Origin: Jacaranda mimosifolia
Taxonomy: Eukaryota; Streptophyta; Magnoliopsida; Lamiales; Bignoniaceae
DNA length: 64,000 nt
Assembly (NCBI GenBank): GCA_018894105.1
Contig: CM032122.1
Span: 31,465,404 to 31,529,403 of the forward strand
Direction: 5' to 3'
Part shown: positions 49,715 to 62,045 of the stretch, piece by piece
Position numbering within the stretch: the first letter of the stretch is position 1
Layout: the number at the start of each line of letters is the position of its first letter
Program-made: the position numbers and the translations under genes
The notes under the pieces: generated by a model
Seen by the model: only the letters and a program-made list of their open reading frames with translations
The model's database searches: none
Told to the model about the DNA's origin: nothing

Positions 49715-51934
49715 TCTATACTATTGTATATAAGTACAACGGTGTAGAACCCATAATTGTTCAATTTTGACCAAATTTTAAATTCTTAGAATTTTGGAGT
49801 TTTTTTTAATCAAATTTAATATTTAATTTTTAGTTATTAAATTTGATATTATTTATTCCTTTTAAAGATATCTGATTTTTTGAAATCATTTTCTTAATTA
49901 TAACAATATTCTTTATTTATCTCTAATCTCAAAAAATAATTGCATTTTATCTATAAAATCTTTTCCATCTCTACTTTCAATATATGGAAGATTTCTTGAT
50001 CATTTGAACTCTATAGTTTGATAAGTCTTTCATGATTTTTTCTTATCTTTAATAACGAATTTATATCTATACTACTATATATAAAGTCTTTTAAAAGTCA
50101 TTTCATTAATATTCTCAGGTTCTAGCATTTTTTTTACTCTATTCTTTGTGTCCTCTTTATTTTCTAGCATTTTTTTTCTTCTATCTCTTTGTGTGCATCT
50201 TTAGTTCATTATTCAAAGTATTTATTGTTCATTTGATTTTATTGTTCACTTTTTTTTATTTTGTTTTCTTTTTTTTTGTTGGGGGGGGGGGGGGTTGTTA
50301 TTTTAGGTATATTACATGATGGAAGAGATTTTTTGGATTTTAATGCTATAATTTTCTTTTCAACTTAAATAAAGTCTATTATTTAGCTTTTATTACTATT
50401 AAATTTGTAAATTTTTATATCTTTTTTGTTTACTACTTAGTTTATGTTATCAATTCATTTATTATGAGATTTATTAACTACGCTTAATATTTTTAATTTT
50501 ATTTTATTTTATTTTTATTAGTTACATTTTTCTCCTTAATTATTGGTAATTTTTTTCATTTAATTTTTATTTTATTTAAATTATTATACATTTAGCATCC
50601 TTTTACTCATTTTTTGAATCAGGTTAAGTGTTAAATTTTGTAATTTATTTTTCAATTCACTTTTTTTTGCTCCTCTAAGTTTATAGTTTTATAGGATGAG
50701 ATCTATTTTTCTGTTTTAATATTTTTAAAATTTATTTCACTTTTTTAAATATGTATAATTCGAACTGTTTTTAAAATTTTTATATACTGCATCAATATAT
50801 ATTCTTAGATAAATTTTGATATATTAAAAAAAAAATTATGCGATGATTATTTCAATAGAAAATACACCTATTAGCTTTTTAAGTTTATATTTCTAGACAT
50901 TATTTAGTCTAACAATATATATATATATATTTATTTATTTTTTAATTTTGATTGCTTGAAAGGTTAACAACTTTTTTTGTTTTTCACTTTTTTGTACTAT
51001 TTGGAAATATAATATGAAGATCCAATTACATTCATACAAAAAAATTGAGAATGAACATAATAATTTATTTTTTTATATTTTATTTTACATTCTAATTTCA
51101 TCATCATATCCTATCACTAATTCCTATTTAAAATTAATTTTGAGCTTATAATTACTTTAGCAATTTACTATGATTTTAGCTATGCATTACCAATATCTAA
51201 CTTTTTTTTTCACTTAATTATTCGATAACTAAGCTATGAGTCAAATTAAAATGTTTCTATGAACTTATATACTAATACCGATCTTAACTTTGTAATTATT
51301 TTATATATTTATTTTAATTTTTTAAATTTCTTTTTTATCTTTACTATCATAGTTTTCTATTGACTTAATTGATTTTAATTTTAATCAAAAACTAAAATTA
51401 AATAAGATTTTTCTAATCCTTGCCAACTAATATATTATCTAATTCTTTATATTTTAAGTTTTAATTTAATATATACTCATTCTCTTTTAAGTCTAAAATA
51501 ATCTTAAAGTATTATAATTTTAAATTTTTTCAAACAACTTACAAGCCATCAATCTTGTGTTCTATATCATTCTCATATATTTTTATTTTTTAATACAACT
51601 ATCTGCTAGCTTTTTATCGCATAATATTTTTTTTTTGATAAAGTACATAGTCATATTCATAGATTTTTATTTTTGGATGTTTAAAATTTTTTTAACTTCT
51701 CACTGAATAATTTTAAATTTTATTTTTTATGACATAATGTATATGAGATGTCTTTATATGTTGCAGACATTTAAATACTAAATTTTAAATTTTAAAATTT
51801 AATTTTACTAATTACTTGATATTTTTGCGATATTTTTATTTTTCTATTATTATTTAGTTATATTTATAATTCAATCATTATATTAATATATATTAATTTT
51901 AAAGAATCCGTGCATAGCACGGGGATAATGCTAG
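49715..51934 (+). mobile_element. Non-autonomous Helitron, 2.2 kb
   Basis: The 5' end is A|TCTATACTATTGTATATAAG, and the 3' end is the hairpin CCGTGCATAGCACGG (51908-51922), eight spacer bases and CTAG before T. TC at the 5' end, a short 3' hairpin, a CTRR terminus and insertion between A and T without target duplication are the defining Helitron features. No RepHel protein is encoded. An internal TC start-like sequence lies at 50066 (TCTATACTACTATATATAAA). A run of 14 G (50281-50294) is the only GC-rich patch. Confidence 0.82.
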
Positions 51935-51950
51935 TATATATATATATATA

Positions 51951-54900
51951 CTAACATATGCCAGGTGCGATGCACCGAAAATAATTATATGATTGAATAA
52001 TTTATTTTATAATAATATTTACTTTATTCATGTGATTAAAACATGAATTGTAATTTTTTTTAGTGATTACTAATTAAATAAAATAATTTGAATATTTCAA
52101 TTAAAAATATTATATTTGGAGATAATTTATATTTAAATAAGTTATAGAATATTAAGAATTACTCACTCTAAATTTATAGGGTATACAAAAATTTATAAAA
52201 TAATAAAATTTAAAAAAGTAAATAAAAAATTAAGAAAATAAAATAGTGCAAAATATTTTACTAAATACGGTTTTTAAATTAGATATATATTTTGATATGA
52301 TAAATAAGCAAATAATTTTTTATTTTTTTTTTATAATGTAAAGCTTTTTTGTATGATTCTTAATAATGTGGAAGTTATAGTAATAGTTTTCATGAAATTT
52401 GAGAGTTTAAATGTTAAATATTTTTTATTAGAGTAAATATATAATATCTTTGTACTTTATCTATGACAATAGCTTACATTAGGTTATTAATTATTTGATA
52501 ACTAATTCAATAAGTAGTTTGTAACATACAATTTTATAAGCTAAAATATCTCTAAATATTCCATATAATTTTGATAAGAAAAATTTATTTAAGTGGTCAT
52601 TTACCGAACTTTGGAAAATTTTCAAATATGTCAACTATATATGTGTCCCATATAAAAGAATTTTTTTCAAATAATTGAAAATTAGTTTCCCATTATTGTA
52701 TTGCTAGAAAACTCAAATGATTTAAATTCATAATATAAAAATAAAGTTCAGCGTTTATAGTTGTTGTAGAAAGTAACCGTTTATATTTGAAATAAATTCT
52801 TCAATAAAATTATTGTTGCATTCTATATATATAATTTTATCTAAAAATAATTAAATTTTAAAGAAGTTGATAAATTGAGGACTTGCATATCAATTAATTT
52901 ATAATTATTTATTTCTCAAACTTCTAACTCTTTAATAAAGAAGTAATGATTTGATATTTTACATAAACATATGTTTATCTCTTTCATAAGCAATAAAAAG
53001 TTATAAATTTTTTTAAATAAGTCACAATGTTAAGAAATAATTATGATTGTTAAGTATTTTAATTTCACTTTTGAAGTTGTCTAAATAATAATTATTTAAT
53101 TAATAAATAAAAAAAATTATTTGATCAAATGATTGAATGATTTTTATTTATTTATTAATTTTTTATTAGAAATAATTGAATATTGTATTACTGCAACTAA
53201 AAATAATGTGATTGTATCTATATAAATATAAAAAAAATTATTAAATATGAAAAATTGGTTGTTGTTTTGAATAACTTAGTTATCAACTACTTTTTTGAGA
53301 TAAATTTTAACTTTTTCTGGATAAAAATGTATAATTAAATTAAAAATAAAAAAATTTCACTCTTTAAATAAAAAATAAGTTAATATTTATTAGATAATTT
53401 CATTACTTCGTATATCTTTCTTTTTTGATAGTTAATATTGTCAAAGTGAATATAAATTACTAAATATAAAATATATCAATTGTGTAAAAGTATTTACTTA
53501 GCAATGAAATTTTGATTTTTAGTTGTATATACACAATTTTTTATAAATAATTTACTTTTGAAGAGAAATAAAATAATTTTCTTATAAAAAATATTATAAG
53601 TAAGTAAAGATTCAACCAATCAAAATAAACTTACATTATATGGGGAAAAAAAAAAGAATTCTTTCTTATTTACGCATAATTAGAAATGGGTAAATCAAGT
53701 GCTAATAAAATTAGTGAATATTTTTTATAGAAAAATATAAAGTATTTCTTCATTCATTTGATCAAAAAATTGAAATAATTTCAACAACTTAATAAAATTA
53801 TAATATTTTTAAATATTTCACAAAATCACATTATTCAAGGCACATTATTCAAATATGAAGTATATATAATTTTTTTTATCTAGATAAATCGATTAGAGCC
53901 GCAACTAAAATAATAGTAAAAATAAAAATTCAATATCAAAGATAATTTCTTATATGAACGAACAAAAATATTTGAAAATAGTATTGAAAATAAATATATA
54001 AGATATAATTAATTGAAATTAAAAAAATATTGCATGCTGATACTTTTAAGTAATATAAATATTACAATCCTAAGTTGGCCATAAGAACTTTAATTTTAAA
54101 TAAATATTGAGGAAATAATAAAGCAATAATATTGATAAAAATATTTAAATATATTAGAAAAGTATCTAATTAATTTAGAATAAAAACAAAACAAAAACAA
54201 TATTGATAAGGGTAGAATCCGTTGGGTGTCGGATTAAGTTGATATTTCGAAGAGATTCGACCTCTGTGGTTGATATGCAAGTGGAAGTGGGCTGAATCCT
54301 GCAATCACTAGCAAACATCAGGCTAGTCAAGGATCCATCGGCTTAGGCACTCCGACGCTCAAGTCAATACGGGTCGACTAGATTATATGAGCAGCAGAGT
54401 ATGAGATTTTTGCATATATGAGAGCATACATTTGAAAGGTTGGAGTGGGGGTATTTATTGCCTTCTCTCCTTGGGGATTTTTCAGAGATGCCCTTGGTGT
54501 GTAGAGAGGGCTCTTGTCCTTGCTTGAGGGGCAATTAGTCATCTCTCATCCCTGGGTTATTCCAGGTGGCTGTTTTTCTAGGTTTTAGGGACAAGATAGG
54601 ACACTATTGACGCGCTTGCCGCGTCAGGCGATAATGGGGCGACATGCGATATTAATGCGAAGGCGTGCCGCTTGTCAGTGTATTTAATGCGGTAGGAATG
54701 GTATTGTGTGCTTCCAACCTCTCCGGTCGAAAGGAAAATCAACCTGATAATGAACAGGAGTAAGGATTAGAGGTGCGGGTCAACCTATCGACCCGCGGCC
54801 TTAAGCGAATCCTGGTCGAGTGCTCGTTTACTTGGGTACACCGTCGATCATAGAGGTCGACTTGGGTCGAAAGCGCCGTTGGGCCTCGAAAGTAGGATGG

Positions 54901-55573
54901 GCTTGGTACGGCGCCTTTGGGCCCATGTGGTTTGGGCCGAGCCACTTGGGCTACCCTATATCAAGTATAAAGATGTGCTTCAAAAAAATATTAAAAATTT
55001 CCTATGAAATGAACTTTAAATTAATTGAAAAGAAAAAAGAAACATCATTATATTATGTTGATTGGGGAAAGAAGTCCTTCAATTAAAAATATAGAATTTT
55101 ACCATGAATAATGTAGAAATAAAATGTATAAAAGAATAATTTTAGAATAATAAAATTTATATATATAATAAATAAAACATTTATCTATTAACCATGTGAT
55201 AAATTAAATTTATAAGATAGAATTTTGTGAAAAGAGTACATAATATGATGCTTATAAAATATTTTTTAAATTATAAACTTATTTAGTGAGATAAAAATAT
55301 GATTATAGATATTTTTGAATTATCTTATGATATAGAAATCTATCTTGCAATTCTGGATAAACACAACATGATATTTTAATTATAATAGATAAATTGATCA
55401 TGTGAAAATAAAACATAAAAGTAAATAAACAATCAATGAAAAATTTTCAACTGAATTAAAAAAAAACTCCTCAAAATTCCAAGAATTTGCCATTTTGGCC
55501 AAAATTACATAATTAGAATCAAAATTGTATAATTGTGGGTCCCACACCGTTGTGCTATATATAATAGTATAGA
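51951..55573 (-). mobile_element. Non-autonomous Helitron, minus orientation, carrying a solo LTR
   Basis: On the minus strand the 5' end is TCTATACTATTATATATAGC with the family's ACAACGGTGTGGGACC block. The 3' end is the hairpin CGGTGCATCGCACC, nine bases and TTAG before T, at 51951. The terminus is TTAG rather than the usual CTRR. The 760-bp solo LTR at 54204-54963 lies inside. The interior is over 80% A+T by eye and has no ORF of note. Confidence 0.68.
54204..54963 (-). mobile_element. 760-bp solo LTR, minus orientation
   Basis: The plus strand starts TGATAAGGGTAGAATCC and ends GGGCTACCCTATATCA, i.e. short inverted TGAT...ATCA tips. The 5-bp flanks AATAT and AGTAT differ at one base, giving a probable target duplication. 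Its GC content is far above the surrounding Helitron DNA, with repeated GTCGAC and GGTCGA words. It is the inverted relative of the LTR at 57614-58302. The apparent ORFs here are LTR sequence, not genes. Confidence 0.8.
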
Positions 55574-55924
55574 TGCATGGAAGAGTTTTAACACATCTAA
55601 ACATCTATAACATTATCTCATCAGTGATATGAAAGAGATAATATCAATTTCGATTCATTAACAGAAAACTCAAAAAAGAAATCATTTATCTAATGAAGAT
55701 TTTTCTTTTCAAATATAATACATCAATATCAATTAGAGATAAATAAGAATAAATATATTTAAAAATAAAATAAATAATATCAAATTTAATAACCAACAAT
55801 TAATGAAATTTTTTGAATTTAATTAAAAAACTCAAAATTTTAAGAATTTGCCACTTGGCCAAATTACAATCAAATTTGAGTAATTGTGGGTCCCACACCG
55901 TTGTATTATATATAATAGTATAGA
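55574..55924 (-). mobile_element. Helitron 5'-end fragment, minus orientation
   Basis: Starts on the minus strand with TCTATACTATTATATATAAT at 55924 and runs 350 bases to the next 5' terminus at 55573. It closely matches 49384-49714 (inverted), including GTTATAGATGTTTAGATGTG and AACTCTTC just before the inner terminus. Confidence 0.75.
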
Positions 55925-56130
55925 TACATACATATATATATATATATATTCTTTTTGTTTGCATTTAGCATTGATTAAAAAAGTATGCTAACAATTTTTT
56001 TTTTGTTTTTAAAAAAAGAGTATTCAATTGGGTTTCGTGAGTACAGAAATTTTTTACTAAATATCTAATTTGAACTTTTTAAATTGAATGCAAATACTCA
56101 ATTCAATTTATTTTTATTTTTATTGAACCA

Positions 56131-56340
56131 GATCGAGTTGGGTCGGTATGCAAGAACCCCACTCGACCACCCATCCTTAATAACTGTTATCTTGAAGCTC
56201 TCAAAATCAAATTTAGCAGATCGAGTTGGGTCAGTATGCAAGAGCCCTACTCGACCACCCATCCTTAATAACTATTATCTTGAAGCTCTCAAAATCAAAT
56301 TTAGCAGATCGAGTTGGGTCAGTATGCAAGAGCCCTACTT
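56131..56340. repeat. 88-bp tandem repeat, about 2.4 copies
   Basis: GATCGAGTTGGGTCGGTATG (second and third copies TCAGTATG) starts at 56131, 56219 and 56307, exactly 88 bases apart. The unit continues with CTCGACCACCCATCC and CTTGAAGCTCTCAAAATC. Copies are nearly identical, so the duplication is young. Confidence 0.9.
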
Positions 56341-56389
56341 TCTACTACAAATTTGTAAATATTATATTTTGTAGAACCAACACCATATA

Positions 56390-57460
56390 CAATGAATTTT
56401 TGTAGAATAGTCTCTTCAAAATTTAATTCTTAAAAAGGTGTGCTAAATCCATTTTAAAGGTATATTTCTAACTAATGAATATTTTAAACTTCAAAATAAA
56501 ATTTTTCATTATTTTTTTATTTACAAATTCACAGGCAAGCACTAAATTTTTTTTAGATTTAAATTCGAAAATCTCATACATATATAAATGTGGTTACGTT
56601 AACCTCTCAACTTAAAAAAGAAAAAAAAAGAATGAAATGAAAGGAAAAACTTTCATGAGCACTAGTGTTTTCATATACTCCAAATCCAAACGTGGAAATT
56701 TGGAAATTTTTTCTTTAGTAGCGATGGGGGTCAATATCACAAATGGCCAGAGTTCATGGGGGGAAATTCAAATTTGGAGTAAAATGAAGACAGGAGGTGA
56801 CGTGGCGTCAAGTCATGCCACGTGCTTGCCATTCCCTACTTTGTTCATATGCGCACACTGGTTTAGATTCACTCAATTAAATCATTCCTTCAAATAAAAT
56901 TATTAATGTTTCGATATCGAATTCTAGCATGGTTGAAAAGAGTATTTTTCATATTTTACATTATATAACTTAATTCTAATTCAATAATTTGGGTTTCAGA
57001 TTATTGGCGACAATGTTTTCTTTTTGAAAAAAAAAAATGGCACTTTTATTGGACCTTTTATAGTTATTCTTTATTTTTATGGCTAATACCATTTTTTTCC
57101 ATGACGAAATGATTAGTTGCAAGAACGAGATGATTAGTTACAAGAACGTAGAACTAGTACAGATGTATTTGACCTCGCGTTAAGGGATTTTATTATAATT
57201 TTTCTTGTTCAAAAAATTTCTAATTGTGTGCGAATGGATATATTTCAGTAGAACTATTAAAAAAGTACAAAAAATAAATCAATAACTATTGAGTAATAAT
57301 AAATCGTTTAAATCACATCAAAAGTACAAATTCATTAAAATAAAGTTAGAAACTTTTGAGTGGATTCGAATCCCAAATTTCTTAATCATAAAGTTTTATA
57401 TATTATGCGTTTTTCGGGCAAATCAAATTGACTTGTTAAGTACATATATATTTATACTAT
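56390..57460. repeat. Segmental duplication, copy B
   Basis: The partner of 47700-49000 in direct orientation. The best block, 56750-56830, reads GAGTTCATGGG, AATTTGGAGTAAAATGAAGA, CAGGAGGTGA, CGTGGCGTCAAGTC, GCCACGTGCTT. The later block GGGATTTTATTATAATTTTT near 57185 matches 48970. Copy B keeps two ACGT-core motifs (GACGTGGC and GCCACGTGC) 17 bases apart. No gene follows. Confidence 0.65.
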
Positions 57461-57613
57461 TACTAGCATACTAGCATTGTTCCCGTGCTATACACAGACT
57501 TTTATGAATACTATATATTAATGTTACTCTAAATTATAAATATAATTAACAATTAATATAAAAATAAAAATATTACAAAAAATGTTCAATTAATGAGTAA
57601 AACAAAATATTAT

Positions 57614-58302
57614 TGATATGGGATGACCCAATCAACTCGGCCCAAACCAAGTTGGCTCAAAGACGCAGCGTCAGGCCCGGTCTTACACCCGAGGCCTATG
57701 GGCGCAATCGACCTTAGTCGACCTATTGCTCGACCTGCACTTCTAATTTGTTCCCCAGAACGTTGTCAGGTCGACTTTATCGACCAGAGAGGTCCATACA
57801 GTACAATACTCTGCCGCTGCATTAAATTCACTGACAGGCGGCATGCCTCGGCATTAATGGCGCATGCCGCCCCACTATCGCTTGACGCAGCAGGCGCTTC
57901 AACAGTGTACTGCTCTACCTTATAAACTGGGAAGACGGCCATCTGGAATAGCATAGGGAGGGGAGTTGACCAATTGCCCCTCATGCAAGGACAAACCCTC
58001 TCTACACGTCAAGGGCACCACAGATAAATCCCCAAGTAAAGAAGATTATAAATACTCCCATTCCAACCTTCTAAAGATATGCTTTAATATATACAAAAAG
58101 CCCATACTCTACTACTCTTATTATCTAGTCGACCCATGTTGACTTGAGCGTCGGAGGGCCTAAGCCGAGGGCTCCTTGGCTAGCCTGATGTTTGTTGGTG
58201 ATTGCAGGATTCAGCTCACCTACACAAGTATATCGACCACAGAGGTCGAGTTTCACCGAGTCTTCTAGTTGATCCGACATCCAACGGATTCTACCCTCAT
58301 CA
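57614..58302 (+). mobile_element. 689-bp solo LTR, plus orientation
   Basis: Starts TGATATGGGATGACCC and ends GGATTCTACCCTCATCA, flanked by ATTAT (57609-57613) and ATTAC (58303-58307), a target duplication with one mismatch. A TATA box (TATAAATA) lies at 58047-58054. The final 160 bases, with a CTTGAGCGTCGGAG block and GATTGCAGGATTCAGC, match the inverted copy at 54204-54963. No internal retroelement genes adjoin it. Confidence 0.82.
58047..58054 (+). promoter_or_regulatory. LTR TATA box
   Basis: TATAAATACTCCC in the solo LTR. The inverse (TATTTATTGCC) is at the same relative place in the other copy, so the promoter position is conserved. Confidence 0.5.
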
Positions 58303-60058
58303 ATTACCATAGCATATAAAAATTTAGCATTAAAAGTTTGAAACATGTAAAGACATCAAATAATTTGATGTGTTATATACATAATATTATGGGAAAATGA
58401 ATTTGAAAATTATTCAGTAAGAAGTTAAAAAAACTTAAAACTTCTAAAGATAACAACATATGAGTAAGATTATAATTTACTCAAAAGATAGAAAATATTA
58501 CAACAAAAACTAAGAGATAGTTGTATTAAAAAATACAAAAATATATAGAACACAAGATAAAAGATTAATGGGCTAAAAAGTCATTAAAAAAAACTTAGAA
58601 GTGTAACATTTAAAGACTACTTTAAACTAAAAAGAAGATGACTATATATTAAGTTGGAAGTTAAAATATATAGAATTAAATAATACTCTACAAAAAATTT
58701 AAAGAAAAGTTAAAGAAAAGTATATCTTATTTTAACTTTTTATTAAATCAACCAAGTCAATGCAAAACTATGATAATAAAGATAAAAAAAAATAAAAAAA
58801 TAGATTAAATTATGCCTATCAATATTATAAACTTAAAAAATTAATGAGTGTATTTTCTATTAATAATATCATCTCATAATTTTTCATAGAATCAATTAAG
58901 TTTAAAGAATATATATAGATGAAGTAGTATATAAACTTTTCAAAAAGAGTTAGAATTATACATATTATACTTATATAATTGCATATATATGAGGAAAAAA
59001 ATATATAATGGACTTACAAAATTATAATTAAAAAAATCAAAAATTCTAAAAATATTAAACCAAAATAATAAATTTCATCCTATAAAATAGTAAATTTAGA
59101 GAACAAAATAAAAAATAAAAAGCTTAAAAATAAAAAGCAAATGAACTAATAACTTGATTGAAAGAATGGATGAAAAAATACGAAATGTAAAATAAGATTT
59201 TTTGAAACAATTGGAAAAATAAACAGATAAATGAAATAAATAATATAATTTATCAATGACTAAAGCAAAAAATATAGCAATTAAAAATTAATAAATTATA
59301 AAATATTAAAAATAATGAATATACCTCATCTTGCAAAATTACAAAAATAAACGATCAAAAAGTGAAAGATAAAAAATTAAATAAATAAATTGATAACTTA
59401 AACTAAGCAATACAAAAAAAAATATAAAAGGTATAGAATTTTAACAATAAAAGTTAGATGACAGACTTCATTCATTGTTGAAGAGAAAATTATAAGCATT
59501 AGAATCCAAAAAGTCTCTTCCATAATATAACATAACAAAATCAAATGAATAAAATGAAATCAAAACACTGAACAAAGAAAAATCAAGCAATCAATTAATA
59601 ACTTGAAGAAGAAAAGAATAACACACACAAAGAGGTAGAGAAAAAGAAATGCTAGAGAATTCAGAGTATTAATAAAATAACTTTCAAAATACTCTATTTA
59701 TAGTGGTATAGATATAAATTAGTTATTAGAGATGAGAAAAATTATAAAAAAATTATCGAATTGTGGAGTTTGAATGATTAAGGAACCATCTATATATTGA
59801 TAGTAGAGATGAAAAATATTTTGTAGATAGAATGCAATCCTATTATGGTATTACAGATAAATAAAGAATGATTTGTTCCAATCAAAAAAAGATTTTAAAA
59901 ATCTTGATACATTTAAATGAAAAAATAATATCAAATTAATAACCAATAATATTTTTTTTACTTTAATTAAAAAAACTCAGAATTCTAAGAATTTAGAATT
60001 TGATCAAAATTGTACAATTGTGGGTCCCACACCATTGTGCTAAATATAATAGTATAGA

Positions 60059-60419
60059 TAGATAGATATGCATAGAAGAGTTTTAACACATGTAAACATC
60101 TATAACATTATCTCATCAATGATATGAAAGAGATAATATCAATTTCGATTCATCAACTGAAAACTCAAAAAAGAAATCCTTTATTTAATGAAAATTTTTC
60201 TTTTCAAATGTAATATATCCATATCAGTTGGAGATAAATAAGAATAAATATCTTTAAAAACAAAATAAATAATATCAAATTTAATAACCAAATTATTGGA
60301 AAATTTTGAATTTAATTAAAAAAACTCAAAATTCTAAGAATTTGCCACTTGGCCAAAATTGCAATCAAAATTGAGTAATTATGGGTCCCACACCGTTGTG
60401 CTATATATAATAGTATAGA
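60059..60419 (-). mobile_element. Helitron 5'-end fragment, minus orientation
   Basis: Starts on the minus strand TCTATACTATTATATATAGC at 60419 and continues to the next 5' terminus at 60058. It is the third example of a 330-360 bp 5' segment directly in front of a second 5' end. Confidence 0.75.
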
Positions 60420-62045
60420 TATATAGCACAATGGTGTGGGGTCCACAATTATGAAATTTTGATTCTAATTGTTCAATTTTGGCCAAATATCAAATTTTTA
60501 GAATTTTGAATATTTTAATTTAGTTGAAGATTTTTTATTGGTTGCTTATTTACTTTTATATTTTATTTTAATATGATCAGTTTATCTATTATAACTAAAA
60601 TATCATGTTGTGTTTATCCAGAATTGTGATATAGATTTCTATCTCATAAGATAATTCAAAAAATATGTATAATCATATATTTATCTCACTAAATAAGTTT
60701 ATAATTTAAAAAAAAAAATTATAAGCATTATGTTAAGTACTCTTATCACAAGATTTTATCTTATAAATTTATCACAAGATTAATAGATAAATATTTTATT
60801 TATTTTATATATAAATTTTATTATTCTACAATTATTTTATAGTAGAACAGTGTGAAACTCATAATTGTGCAATTTTGATCAAATTCTGAATTCTTAGAAT
60901 TTTGAGCTTTTTAATTAAATTTAAAAATTGGTTTTTGATAATTAAATTGAAAGTATTTATTTCTTTTAAAAATATCTAGATTTTTGAAATTATTTTATTG
61001 ATTAGAACAAATTATTCTTTGTTTATCCCAAATACCAAAAAAATGATTTCATTTTATCTACAAATTCTCTTTCATCTCTACTCTCACTATGTGGAAGATA
61101 CCTTGATCATTTAAACTCTATAGTTTGATAAGTTTGTCATAATTATCTTTTATCTTTAACAACTAATTTATATTTGTACCACCATATAGAGAGTGTTTCG
61201 AAAGTCATTTTATCAATACTCTCAGATTCTAGCATTTTTTTCACACTACTCTTTGTGTGCCACCTTATTTTCTAGCATTTTTTTCCCTCTATCTCTTTGT
61301 GTGCCTCTTTATTTTATTCTTCAAATTATTTATTTATTGTTTGATTTTATTTTTCACTTTTTTTTATTCTTTTTTTTTTTTTAGGGATGTTGCGTACATG
61401 ATGGAAAAGATTTTTTGGATTTTAATGCTATAATTTTCTTTTCAACCATAAATAAAGTCTATCATTTATCTTTTATTGTTATTAACTTTGTAAATTTTTA
61501 TTATCTTTTTTGTTTATTACTTAGTTTAAGTTATCGATTCATTTTCTAATTTTAAAATTTTAAATTCTTTTTTTGTTCTTTTAATTTTATAATTTTACAA
61601 GATGGGATATATATTAATTGCTCTTAATATTTTTTAATTTAATTTAATTTTTATTAATTATATTTTTATCTTCAATTATTGATAAATTTTGTCAGTTAAT
61701 TTTTATTTTATTTAAATTGTTATACATTTAGTATCCTTTAATTCATTCTTTGAATTAAGTTATTAATTTGTTAGATTTTATAATTTATTTTTAAATTCTC
61801 TTTTTTTTTATTTTATCTAAGTTTATAATTTTATAGGATAAGATCTATTTTTTGGTTTAGGTATTCATAAAGTTTGTTTCACTTTTTGAATATTTATATT
61901 TTAAAAGTATGTCATTTAATTTGTATTATAAGTATTCATAATTCGTACTATTTTTAAAAAAATTAAATAATATTTTATAAATATATATTTTTAATTCTTT
62001 TCTTCACTTAATTATTGGATAACTAAACTATGAGTCAATAAAAGG
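60420..62045 (+). mobile_element. Helitron 5' part, plus orientation, truncated by an insertion
   Basis: Begins head-to-head with the previous fragment: ATATATAGCACAATGGTGTG at 60420. The first 420 bases are the inverted equivalent of 55140-55570. Further start-like segments follow at about 60838 (GAACAGTGTGAAACTCATAA) and 61170. From 61180 the sequence parallels 50090-51250 of the plus-strand Helitron, up to the shared word ATAACTAAACTATGAGTCAA / ATAACTAAGCTATGAGTCAA, where it is broken by the hAT-like element. The 3' end is not in the window. Confidence 0.68.

Larger units (their letters stand above)
57471..60058 (-). mobile_element. Non-autonomous Helitron, minus orientation, carrying a solo LTR
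   Basis: On the minus strand it starts TCTATACTATTATATTTAGC at 60058 (after A) with a GGTGTGGGACCCAC block. It ends with a TGTATAGCACGGG hairpin remnant, AACAATG and CTAG at 57471 before T. The hairpin's other arm is eroded (CTGTG instead of CCGTGC). An internal start-like word (TATCTATACCACTATAAA) lies near 59715, at the same relative place as 50066 in the plus-strand copy. No RepHel. The LTR at 57614-58302 interrupts it 140 bases from its 3' end. Confidence 0.75.

Noticed and set aside
54739..55086. Frames on both strands with Pro/Arg-rich translations
   Set aside because: They lie in the solo LTR, and their composition reflects its GC-rich sequence.
57623..57984. Frames on both strands in the second solo LTR
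   Set aside because: Same reason; no retroelement protein motif is present.
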